Source of the DNA: Candidatus Saccharimonadota bacterium
GTDB lineage: Bacteria; Patescibacteriota; Saccharimonadia; Saccharimonadales; Saccharimonadaceae
Length of the DNA: 64,000 bases
NCBI GenBank assembly: GCA_017460065.1
Contig: JAFUBT010000002.1
Span: forward strand, 163,469-227,468
Direction: 5' to 3'
The notes beneath the pieces are model-generated. The model ran no database searches, was not told the origin of the DNA, and saw only the letters and a program-made list of their open reading frames with translations. The position numbers and the translations under genes were made by a program. Of the stretch, positions 36,195 to 44,078 are shown in pieces; positions within the stretch are counted from its first letter, which is position 1, and each line of letters opens with the position of its first letter.

Positions 36195-37202
36195 CTAGGC
36201 CTTGAGATCCTCGCCAGACAATTTGCCGGCAATATCCGATGCGTAGAAGCCCAGGATGCCGCCCAAGACTGGGAAGACAACGTAGGTAACGAGCATCGGC
36301 ATCAAAGCTTGCATCAAAGCGTCAAAGCCCTCTGCGCTAGACGGGAATAAACCATACACGAATGCTACGGCTGGGTTTAGCACAAAGACGTTATTGTTGA
36401 CGTATAGGAAGTTGCTGCAAACAACCACGCTAAACAGCATTGCCAAAAATACACCGCCTGCCACGAGCGCGGAGAAGGTGAAAGCACTCTTCTTGTAGCT
36501 GAGTGCACGTGCGTAGACAAACGAAATAATAATGGCGCCGACGAATTCTAGCATGACGATTGGCCAGAATAGGCTCGTGCCTTCGGTGGTGGTAGCGATT
36601 TCGCTGGCTGGCGTTAAGGTTGGCAGGGCCGCTGTGCTTGCTTCAATCATGCCAGTGTTTAGCCCGGCTTGGTAGAAGCCATTCACCACCATGAAACCCA
36701 ACCAAGCACCGAGAATCTGTGCAATGATGTAGAGCACACCGCGAATTGCACTCATCCGGCGGCTAGCAAGCATGCCGACCGTAATGAACGGGTTGAGGTT
36801 TGCACCCGACAGGCGGAACACTAATAAAGTAATGCCGAGATAGGCGAAAATTAAGTAAAGTGGATTGAATAATCCCAGGGTCAGAACGACCATCGTAATG
36901 AGCATTACGCCGACAATTTCGCCAATCAACGCGCCAAAGATTTTTCCGCTCTTGAAAATCGTCAGGATGTTTTCAGAAGCATCAAATTTGCGACTGAAGA
37001 ACTCTCGCACGACATTCGGTTTTTTACTCGTGATTACTTTTACTTCTTCTTTTTTGGACTCAGTCTTTTTGGCTGTAGTTTTTGCTGCAACTAGTTCTGC
37101 CTTCTTTACTTTTGCGGCAGAGCTGGCTTTCGACTTGGAAGCGCTTGGCTTGCTTTTAGCAGCACTCGGCTTCTTTGCCTTCTTGGCTTTCGTTGTTGCC
37201 AT
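36195..37202 (-). CDS. Aquaporin/MIP-family channel with Lys-rich N-terminal tail
   Basis: A 335-residue channel protein. The first MIP half has GANLNPFITVGMLASRR, where NPF replaces the usual NPA, and the second VFVLNPAVAFVYGLFPS has the normal NPA. Six membrane helices can be followed. Before the first helix lie about 75 residues of almost pure K, A, S and T (KKAKKPSAAKSKPSASKSK), like a histone-H1 or DNA-binding tail and unusual for this family. Water or glycerol transport is likely; selectivity cannot be told. AGGAGGAAG precedes the ATG at 37202, so that start is chosen. Confidence 0.85.
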   Translation of the reverse strand: MATTKAKKAKKPSAAKSKPSASKSKASSAAKVKKAELVAAKTTAKKTESKKEEVKVITSKKPNVVREFFSRKFDASENILTIFKSGKIFGALIGEIVGVMLITMVVLTLGLFNPLYLIFAYLGITLLVFRLSGANLNPFITVGMLASRRMSAIRGVLYIIAQILGAWLGFMVVNGFYQAGLNTGMIEASTAALPTLTPASEIATTTEGTSLFWPIVMLEFVGAIIISFVYARALSYKKSAFTFSALVAGGVFLAMLFSVVVCSNFLYVNNNVFVLNPAVAFVYGLFPSSAEGFDALMQALMPMLVTYVVFPVLGGILGFYASDIAGKLSGEDLKA

Positions 37203-37371
37203 TCTTCCTCCTTTTAAGAAATATATATCACCATAATAGCATAAAATTTTTCTAGTCAAACAGATTATGCTTGCGCCGCGCCCAGCTTAGGCCGAATCTT
37301 TGGCAAAAACCGCTCATGCTGTTACAATGGAAAAAGTATTTATTGACCGCCAAAACTTATAAAGGAGGAAT

Positions 37372-37602
37372 GTGGGGATATTAGTCGAAGACAATGAACG
37401 CAGTAAACTTCAGGATCGCATTGCGGCCGACCTGCGCGAGCGCGCTGCTCGCACGGCCGAAGTCGAGGAACGCGATGTCGATTTGGCCGAAGATTCTCGC
37501 CACGTCGAAGGCCTGCATAAGACCAAACGCTTCAGTTGGTTTTGGTTCGTACTAATCTTTTTGGCGATTTTATCACTCGTGGTGATTTTCGTATTGAAAT
37601 AA
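37372..37602 (+). CDS. Small tail-anchored membrane protein, unknown
   Basis: A 76-residue protein that begins with GTG and reads NERSKLQDRIAADLRERAAR and VEERDVDLAEDSRHVEGL, a charged helix, then HKTKRFSWFWFVLIFLAILS with one hydrophobic helix at the very end. AAAGGAGG lies only three bases before the GTG, so the exact start is uncertain; an ATG two bases earlier is out of frame and hits a stop. No family is recognised. pheS follows after 38 bases with its own -10. Confidence 0.55.
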   Translation: MGILVEDNERSKLQDRIAADLRERAARTAEVEERDVDLAEDSRHVEGLHKTKRFSWFWFVLIFLAILSLVVIFVLK

Positions 37603-37625
37603 GCCCCGGTCATCTGTTTCTATGC

Positions 37626-37631
37626 TAAAAT
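37626..37631 (+). promoter_or_regulatory. -10 element (TAAAAT) nine bases before pheS
   Basis: TATGC-TAAAAT, nine bases before the ATG, with no ribosome site. It would start the pheST mRNA. Confidence 0.55.
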
Positions 37632-37640
37632 AGAAGAGTT

Positions 37641-38603
37641 ATGTCAAGTGTCGCGGAGTTAAAAAAACAACTCAAGGACCTCAACCTCGAGTACGCCAAA
37701 ATCAAAGAGCTCCCCAAGGAGGAACGCGCTGCTTTTGGCCAACGTATTAATCAGCAAAAGCAAGCACTTGAGCAGCAAATTCTTGAGGCCGAAGCGCAAG
37801 CGGAGGAAGTTGCTGTTGAGGCGCTCGATATTACCGCCCCATGCGATTTGAATGGTGCAATGCCGGAGTTTTTGACGGCCGACCACGGCAGCCAGCATCC
37901 TTTGATGACCGAGCTAGACCGCGTAATCGCAATTTATCAAAACATGGGTTTCGATATTATGGAGTCGCGTCAACTCGACGATGAATTTCATATGTTTGAC
38001 AGCCTGAATTTCGCCAAAGGTCATCCTGCTCGCGACGGCTATGATACTTTTCGCACCGAAGAAGGCTTTATCCCGCCCGCCCATACCAGTACGATGCAGC
38101 ATCGCGTCCTCAAGGCCTATCGCCATAAACTTGACGAAGGCAAGGCTATTGCCGTGGCAGTGCCAGGCCGGGTGTATCGTAACGAAGACGTCGATGCAAC
38201 GCACGAACACACATTCTATCAGTGCGAGGGCGTTTATGTCTCGAAAGATTGCACACTTGGTAATATGCTAGCTATTTTGCGGGAGTTTTTTGAGCAATAC
38301 TATGGCCAGCAGCTCCACATTAAAACCCAACCAGGTTATTTCCCGTTCACGGAGCCGTCTCTTGAATTCCTCATCGAAAAACCTAAATCACTCGGCGGCA
38401 AAGGTGACGGATGGCTTGAAATGCTTGGTTGTGGCATGATTCATCCCAATGTACTCAAAATGGCCGGCATTGACCCCGCGCAATACCATGGTTTTGCTTG
38501 GGGCGGCGGCATCGACCGACTCGTCATGCTACGCTACGGCCTCAACGATGTGCGCCATTTCGAAGCCGCGAAACTTGATTTCTTGAAGGAGTTTACATGT
38601 TAA
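37641..38603 (+). CDS. pheS: Phenylalanyl-tRNA synthetase alpha subunit
   Basis: A 320-residue class II synthetase subunit that carries the active site. The N-terminal coiled coil covers the first 55 residues. HPLMTELDRVIAIYQNMGFD is the usual beginning of the core, PPAHTSTMQHRVL, AVPGRVYRNEDVDATHEHTF (motif 2) and FAWGGGIDRLVMLRYGLNDV (motif 3, GxGxxR) follow. It overlaps pheT by seven bases, as expected for a heterotetramer made in equal amounts. Confidence 0.97.
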   Translation: MSSVAELKKQLKDLNLEYAKIKELPKEERAAFGQRINQQKQALEQQILEAEAQAEEVAVEALDITAPCDLNGAMPEFLTADHGSQHPLMTELDRVIAIYQNMGFDIMESRQLDDEFHMFDSLNFAKGHPARDGYDTFRTEEGFIPPAHTSTMQHRVLKAYRHKLDEGKAIAVAVPGRVYRNEDVDATHEHTFYQCEGVYVSKDCTLGNMLAILREFFEQYYGQQLHIKTQPGYFPFTEPSLEFLIEKPKSLGGKGDGWLEMLGCGMIHPNVLKMAGIDPAQYHGFAWGGGIDRLVMLRYGLNDVRHFEAAKLDFLKEFTC

Positions 38604-41032
38604 TTTCGCTCAATTGGCTCAAACAGGGTCTTGGCCATATCAATATTTCCGACGACGAACTTGTCAAGCTGATTGGCGCCCGACTCGTCGAAGTCGAAGG
38701 TGTCATTGACCAGACCCACAAGTACGACAAAATCTATTGCGTCCAAGTTAAATCTTGCGAAAAGATTCCCGATACGCACCTGACGCTCTGCAAGATTGAT
38801 GACGGGGCCAAAGCTTTGGACATTGAGCGCGATGCCGACGGCTATATTCAGGTCATGTGCGGCGCGCCAAACGTGCATCAAAATATGTTTGCGGCTTGGA
38901 TTGCGCCAGGCGCCATCGTACCCAGTACCTGCCACGATGCAGAGCCGTTCAAAATCGGTATGCGCAAAATGCTGAAGCAATATGATTCCTACGGCATGAT
39001 GGCTGCCGCCGACGAGCTCGACCTCGGCGAGGACCATGCCGGCATTGTCGAGCTTGACCCTGCGCACGCTCGCCCCGGTATGTTGCTAACCGAACTATTC
39101 GCCGATCTTGACGACAAAATTCTCGATATTGAAAACAAATCTCTCACTCATCGACCGGACACTTTTGGGATTTTGGGCTTTCGGCGCGAAGTCGCCGGCA
39201 TTTTAGGCCAAAAATTTACCTCACCAAATTGGTATTTGCAGGCCGAACCGACTTTCGCTAACGACACCAGCATACAGCTTGACATCGAAACCGACCCCAA
39301 ACTCTGTCCGCGCTACACGGCCGTGGTGCTCGAAACGACCGGTCAAGCAGTCGCGCCGTATCTAACTGACCAAGCCACCTTGCTGGCGCGTTCTGGTATG
39401 CGGGCGATTGATCCAATCGTTGATGCGACTAATTTCAATATGTTGCTGACCGGACAGCCGCTACACGCCTTTGACTACGACAAATTTATAGCCGTAGGCG
39501 GCACCGCTGAGCCAAAAATTATCGTGCGCGCCGCTCGGTCGGGTGAGAAACTACAATTGATTGACGGCAAAGAAATCACTCTCAACGCAGACGATATCGT
39601 TATCACAAGCAATGATGTCCCTGTTGCTTTGGCGGGCGCAATGGGTGGTGCCGACACTGCCATTGATGCTAATACCAAACGTGTAATTCTCGAATCCGCC
39701 ACCTTTAGCCTGTACAATTTGCGCAAGACGCAAATGGCGCATGGCATTTTCTCGGAAGCTATTACGCGTTTTACTAAGGGGCAAGCCGCCGGTCAAACTT
39801 TGCCAGTTGCGCTACGTTTTGTTCATGACTGCGCAGATTTCCTCAAGCCGCTTGCTGTGTTCGACAGTCAGAATGCTCAGCCAGAACCACCAAAAGTCTC
39901 GGTTTCGATCGACCACGTGAATCGACTACTCGGCACAGATTTCGGTGTCGCACAAGCCAAGGAGCTACTCGAAAACGTTGAGTTTAAGGTGACCGTAACA
40001 GGCAATACCCTGATTGCGACTGTGCCGTTTTGGCGCACAGACATTCACATTGCCGAAGATCTTATCGAAGAAATCGGTCGTTTGTCTGGCTATGACAATA
40101 TTCAGCCAGTTCTGCCGCTGCATGCCAGCGCCACGCCCAACCAGACTTTCGCGCTCAAGACTGCCTTGCGTCAACAACTCAGCGCTCTCGGCGCCAACGA
40201 GGTGCTGACTTATTCATTTGTGCATGCAGATTTGTTCCAAAAAGTTGGGCAGAGCAGCGAAAATTCTTATCGTATCGTCAACTCCATTTCGCCTGATTTG
40301 CAATATATCCGCCAGACCCTGGTACCCAGTTTACTAGACAAATGCCACGCAAATTTACGCATCGGCTACGAAAAATTCGCCCTCTTCGAAATGAACCAGG
40401 TTTATTCACGCAGTGATGGGCTAGATGCCGACGGGGTGCCACAAAACGCTCAGCGTCTCGCTTTGGTATATCTCGACCAAACCAGTCAAGCGAGTTTCTA
40501 TCAAGCCAAGCATTACTTGCTCGAGCTATTGCGCCGCCGCGGTCTACAAGTCGAGCTCCAGCCATTCTTGGCCGCCAAAGACCACACCAATGTTTACTAC
40601 GAACCAAAGCGTTCGGCCGATATCATGCTCGGCGGCCAGTTGCTTGGCCATCTTGGCGAGATCAAAGCTACAGTTCTGCGCCGCCTCAAGCTGCCGGTTG
40701 GTACCGCTGCGTTTGAAATTGACCTCGACCTACTGGTGGCGACCACCGGTAGCCAGCAGAAACAGCTGCATTTTAGTCAGTATCCGTTCGTCAACCGCGA
40801 CATCACGTTGACGGTACCTTTGTCGGCCGACTTCGCCAGCTATGAACGAAAAATTCGCCAGTGCTTGGACGCTGCTGCGCTACTATACCGGCTAAAAGCG
40901 ACATCAATTTATCACGCTGCAGATGCACCAAGCAAGAATCTCAGCTTCCACCTCGAGTTCGCGCACCCGCACAAAACTCTGGCGAAGGATGAGATTCAAG
41001 CTATAATGAAACAAATAGAATCAATCAAATAG
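38597..41032 (+). CDS. pheT: Phenylalanyl-tRNA synthetase beta subunit
   Basis: An 811-residue subunit with the full set of domains: the start MLISLNWLKQGLGHI, a tRNA-binding EMAP-like part up to about 155 (VQVMCGAPNVHQNMFAAWI), the B3/B4 editing domain with SLTHRPDTFGILGFRREVAG and PIVDATNFNMLLTGQPLHAFDY, the B5 domain, a catalytic-like core, and a C-terminal ferredoxin-fold anticodon-binding domain (QYPFVNRDITLTVP). Together with PheS it charges tRNA-Phe and hydrolyses Tyr-tRNA-Phe. Length is normal. Confidence 0.97.
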   Translation: MLISLNWLKQGLGHINISDDELVKLIGARLVEVEGVIDQTHKYDKIYCVQVKSCEKIPDTHLTLCKIDDGAKALDIERDADGYIQVMCGAPNVHQNMFAAWIAPGAIVPSTCHDAEPFKIGMRKMLKQYDSYGMMAAADELDLGEDHAGIVELDPAHARPGMLLTELFADLDDKILDIENKSLTHRPDTFGILGFRREVAGILGQKFTSPNWYLQAEPTFANDTSIQLDIETDPKLCPRYTAVVLETTGQAVAPYLTDQATLLARSGMRAIDPIVDATNFNMLLTGQPLHAFDYDKFIAVGGTAEPKIIVRAARSGEKLQLIDGKEITLNADDIVITSNDVPVALAGAMGGADTAIDANTKRVILESATFSLYNLRKTQMAHGIFSEAITRFTKGQAAGQTLPVALRFVHDCADFLKPLAVFDSQNAQPEPPKVSVSIDHVNRLLGTDFGVAQAKELLENVEFKVTVTGNTLIATVPFWRTDIHIAEDLIEEIGRLSGYDNIQPVLPLHASATPNQTFALKTALRQQLSALGANEVLTYSFVHADLFQKVGQSSENSYRIVNSISPDLQYIRQTLVPSLLDKCHANLRIGYEKFALFEMNQVYSRSDGLDADGVPQNAQRLALVYLDQTSQASFYQAKHYLLELLRRRGLQVELQPFLAAKDHTNVYYEPKRSADIMLGGQLLGHLGEIKATVLRRLKLPVGTAAFEIDLDLLVATTGSQQKQLHFSQYPFVNRDITLTVPLSADFASYERKIRQCLDAAALLYRLKATSIYHAADAPSKNLSFHLEFAHPHKTLAKDEIQAIMKQIESIK

Positions 41033-41052
41033 GGTGGAATCATGGAGGTTAT

Positions 41053-41745
41053 ATGATAAAGAACGACGAATTAAAGACTAGTGCGCGCCAGCGTATCACG
41101 ATTATCGTAATTGCGATTTTCATGCTGCTGTCAACTTTTGCGCTGTATATCGGGATTATCTTGGGCGGCTCGAACTCTGCCACGCAATCTACGGCTGACG
41201 AAGCCAAGACTGCGCGCTTTAACGAGCTTTATCAAAAATACCTCACTGCCGTCGACGCCCAAACTAAGGAATTATCCGGCAAATATTTCGATGATTTTGT
41301 GAGCTATAAATCGCGCGTCAAAGCTTACAATGCCGCCGACATCAGTGTCACTACCGTCAAAGACCTCAAGATTGGTGACGGTGCCGAGGTAACAGACGAA
41401 CAATTCACCGACTACGCCGCCTACTATATCGGCTGGTTGGCCGATGAAACCGTCTTTGATTCGTCTTTTGACGACGCAGCTAATCCTACTGCACTGAAGG
41501 CGCCTTTGGCCGGTTCGACCAGTATGGTGCAAGGTTGGCTCGAAGGGATAGTTGGCATGAAGATTGGCGGTGTACGCGAAATTTCTATCCCAGCTGCTTT
41601 GGCTTACGGCGATCAGGCGCAGGGCGATATCCCGGCCAATAGCCCGCTCAAATTCGTCATTATGCTGATTGAGCCGGTCGAAGACCCTGAGTTTGAGGGT
41701 TATGAAGAACTTTCGCAGCTCATGAGTGAACTGTACAACTTGTAG
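41053..41745 (+). CDS. Membrane-anchored FKBP-type peptidyl-prolyl isomerase
   Basis: A 230-residue protein with one N-terminal membrane helix (ITIIVIAIFMLLSTFALYIG), a helical linker of about 50 residues and a C-terminal FKBP domain: KIGDGAEV, ADETVFDSSFDD, MVQGWLEGIVGMKIGGVREI, SIPAALAYGDQAQGDIPANS and PLKFVIMLIEPV. All main pocket residues of the family are recognisable. It would help fold exported proteins at proline bonds. It lies 20 bases after pheT with GGAGG before the ATG, and a terminator follows. Confidence 0.9.
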   Translation: MIKNDELKTSARQRITIIVIAIFMLLSTFALYIGIILGGSNSATQSTADEAKTARFNELYQKYLTAVDAQTKELSGKYFDDFVSYKSRVKAYNAADISVTTVKDLKIGDGAEVTDEQFTDYAAYYIGWLADETVFDSSFDDAANPTALKAPLAGSTSMVQGWLEGIVGMKIGGVREISIPAALAYGDQAQGDIPANSPLKFVIMLIEPVEDPEFEGYEELSQLMSELYNL

Positions 41746-41765
41746 GGGTAGAATAGTAGTGACGG

Positions 41766-41796
41766 AAATCCCCCCCATAGCGGAGGGGGATTTTTT
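41766..41796 (+). terminator. Intrinsic terminator after the FKBP gene
   Basis: AAATCCCCC (41766-41774), ten-base loop, GGGGGATTT and further Ts. Perfect 9-bp stem. Confidence 0.9.
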
Positions 41797-41864
41797 AGGC
41801 CCCAAAATAGGCCAAATATTGCCTCTTTTTAGGAATTTTAACAGGGGAATAAACATAAGCGGTA

Positions 41865-42056
41865 TTGACAAAATAAACCACTTGTGCTATAATGCTTGTA
41901 AGCTTGCTGAAAAAGCAGCTTAGCACCTTCAAAAGCACGTCGGAAAGTCGTTCACCTCCTTTGGTGATTGTTAATTTTCCGCAGTCTTGCCCATCTTGCG
42001 CAGGTGGTCAGAACTGCGGGAAATTACAGAAATCTACCAAAAAAGGAGTATTAAAT
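41865..42056 (+). promoter_or_regulatory. Consensus promoter and long leader that can hide the ribosome site
   Basis: TTGACA (41865-41870), 17 bases ending CTTGTGC, TATAAT (41888-41893). The leader of about 155 nt contains CACC/GGTG (41953-41966) around CCTCCTTT, identical to the 16S rRNA 3' tail, and a 13-bp stem AATTTTCCGCAGT (41973-41985) with ACTGCGGGAAATT (42013-42025, one GU). CUCCUUU (41956-41962) is complementary to the gene's own ribosome site AAAGGAG (42042-42048). Translation could be switched by this pairing. This explains the 311-base gap between genes here. Confidence 0.6.
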
Positions 42057-42554
42057 ATGAACACTTTTTATCACGCCTTTACGCCGGGCTTCAACGTCTG
42101 GTATGTCATTCTGCCGCTCATGACCGTGGTTAGCTATGTTATCGGCACTCGTTTCGTCCAGGTTAAGCGTGTTAAGCATAACACTTATCGCGTTTACCAT
42201 ACGACATCGCTGCACGATGCAACGGTATCCACCGTCATGGCAATTATCGTCGGAGTACTCATTTACGTTGAGTCGGCTGCCGGGCTAATCCAAACCTTCG
42301 ATAACCTCGGTGGTGGCGATCCTGGTGATCCAACTGGAGTGTACAGTCTGCTATTTGCGGGCATGGCACTCGTGGCGTTCGTGGGGCTGTTGGCCTTTGC
42401 GTACTTCATCGTTCTAGAAACGGCGAAGCGTCGTAAAATCCAGAGTTTTGCGGAAAAGTTCTTCAAACGGAGTGCGTCGTACTATTTTAAGACAAACTAC
42501 ACAATTGTGGACGTAGTGGCATCCGCCTTTAAATGCGGACGCGGACGTGCTTAA
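42057..42554 (+). CDS. Membrane protein of unknown function, 165 aa
   Basis: Starts MNTFYHAFTPGFNVWYVILP. Three or so hydrophobic helices (VWYVILPLMTVVSYVIGT, VSTVMAIIVGVLIYVESAAG, LLFAGMALVAFVGLLAFAYF) are separated by a basic loop VKRVKHNTYRVYHTTSLHD and a glycine-rich one (NLGGGDPGDPTG). The tail is basic with a cysteine (KCGRGRA). The ATG at 42057 has AAGGAG eight bases upstream, so the longer frame from 41892 is rejected. I recognise no family. It has the strongest promoter type in the window and a structured leader, so it is probably regulated and abundant. Confidence 0.7.
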   Translation: MNTFYHAFTPGFNVWYVILPLMTVVSYVIGTRFVQVKRVKHNTYRVYHTTSLHDATVSTVMAIIVGVLIYVESAAGLIQTFDNLGGGDPGDPTGVYSLLFAGMALVAFVGLLAFAYFIVLETAKRRKIQSFAEKFFKRSASYYFKTNYTIVDVVASAFKCGRGRA

Positions 42555-42636
42555 ACTCTAGAGCCGGTTGTAATGACCGGCTCTTTCCCTATCCCGTGAT
42601 TATACTCGTGCTTGAAACTGCTCGCAGACGCCATGC

Positions 42637-42642
42637 TAAAAT
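42637..42642 (+). promoter_or_regulatory. -10 element (TAAAAT) six bases before sbcB
   Basis: CATGC-TAAAAT, six bases before the ATG at 42649, no ribosome site between: leaderless type. Confidence 0.55.
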
Positions 42643-42648
42643 GATGCT

Positions 42649-44031
42649 ATGGAGCAGACTTTTTTCTTTTATGATCTCGAAACGTCCGGCCTTGATGCAC
42701 GAGCTGACCGACCGATGCAGTTTGCTGGCCAGCGCACAGATCTGCAGCTTAACCCCATCGGCGATCCGGTTAATGTCCTCATTAAGCTCGGCGAAGACAC
42801 GCTACCTAGCCCGCATGCGATTATGGTTACCAAAATCACCCCGCAATCGACTCTGCAGGACGGCCTGACGGAGGCTGAATTTTGCAAGTATGTCAGCACG
42901 GAGATTTTCACGCCCGGCACGATTGCCATCGGCTACAACTCCGTACGTTTTGACGATGAATTTATGCGCCACACATTCTGGCGGAATTATTATGACCCCT
43001 ACGAATGGCAGTGGCGTGATGGTCGTAGCCGCTGGGACCTGCTAGATGTCGTGCGGATGACGCGCGCCTTGCGGCCAGACGGCATTAACTGGCCGGTTAC
43101 TGCTGAGGTCAAGGCGACGAACCGCCTTGAGCTCATCACGCAACAAAATCACATCGCTCATGAGCATGCCCACGACGCGTTGTCTGATGTTGAGGCACTG
43201 ATTTCCGTGACGCGCTTGATTAAAGAAAAGCAGCCGCAGCTGTATGCTTACCTGTTCAAAATGCGCGAAAAACGCGCCGTGCAGCAGCTGATAAATCTCG
43301 AAAACCCGCAGCCTTTTGTTTATGCTTCGGGGCGCTATGCCGCCGAACACGAGAAAACCACCGTTGCTTTTCCGCTGTCACCGGCTCGTAACGGCAACGT
43401 CTTGGTGTACGATTTACGCTATAATCTTGACGAGCTGCTGGCCGAAAAACAGCAACAGGCCACCGACGATCCGGGCGCGGTCGCATCGTTCTATCCTGTC
43501 GTTAAGGAATTGAAATATAATCACTGTCCGGCCGTTGCGCCAGTGGGCGTGCTAGAGCAAGGCAACGCTTGGCGGCGCATTGGCCTGAGCGCGACTCAAG
43601 TGCAAGACAACCTCAAGAGTCTGCTGCGTCGTCCTGAATTTGCCGAACAAATGCGCAGCCAGCACGAAGCCGCAGCCGAATTCCCGCCTGCCGTCGATGC
43701 AGAATCGGCCCTCTATGATGGCTTTTTAAGCGATTTAGATAAGAAAACCTGCAACGCTGTGCGCAATGCCGATGCACAGGAACTCAGCGCCTTTCATCCC
43801 GAATTTCACGATGAACGCCTCGAGCAAATGTTCGTTCGCTACAAAGCACGTAATTTTGAATCAATTCTCACGGAAACCGAACGCCATGCCTGGGACGAGT
43901 ACCGCTTAGGGCGAATCAAAGCCAAGCAAAGCGCCTACGCCAAAGCCCTGCAGGACCTCGCTGCTCAGGGTGCTGACTCATTTATTTTGGAAGAATTGCA
44001 GCTCTGGTACCAGTCACTGCTGCCGTATTAG
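42649..44031 (+). CDS. sbcB: Exodeoxyribonuclease I
   Basis: A 460-residue ExoI, a DEDDh 3'-5' exonuclease for single-stranded DNA used in recombination and mismatch repair. TFFFYDLETSGLDARADRPM is the Exo I motif with D and E, IAIGYNSVRFDDEFMRHTFW Exo II, and AHEHAHDALSDVEALI Exo III with the H and D. WQWRDGRSRWDLLDVVRMTR is the typical ExoI segment. An SH3-like and helical C-terminal part completes it; length is close to E. coli ExoI (475). Confidence 0.95.
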   Translation: MEQTFFFYDLETSGLDARADRPMQFAGQRTDLQLNPIGDPVNVLIKLGEDTLPSPHAIMVTKITPQSTLQDGLTEAEFCKYVSTEIFTPGTIAIGYNSVRFDDEFMRHTFWRNYYDPYEWQWRDGRSRWDLLDVVRMTRALRPDGINWPVTAEVKATNRLELITQQNHIAHEHAHDALSDVEALISVTRLIKEKQPQLYAYLFKMREKRAVQQLINLENPQPFVYASGRYAAEHEKTTVAFPLSPARNGNVLVYDLRYNLDELLAEKQQQATDDPGAVASFYPVVKELKYNHCPAVAPVGVLEQGNAWRRIGLSATQVQDNLKSLLRRPEFAEQMRSQHEAAAEFPPAVDAESALYDGFLSDLDKKTCNAVRNADAQELSAFHPEFHDERLEQMFVRYKARNFESILTETERHAWDEYRLGRIKAKQSAYAKALQDLAAQGADSFILEELQLWYQSLLPY

Positions 44032-44078
44032 GCTTATGTTTTACGCCGTCCGTATCAGATGGTAAACTATAAATAATC

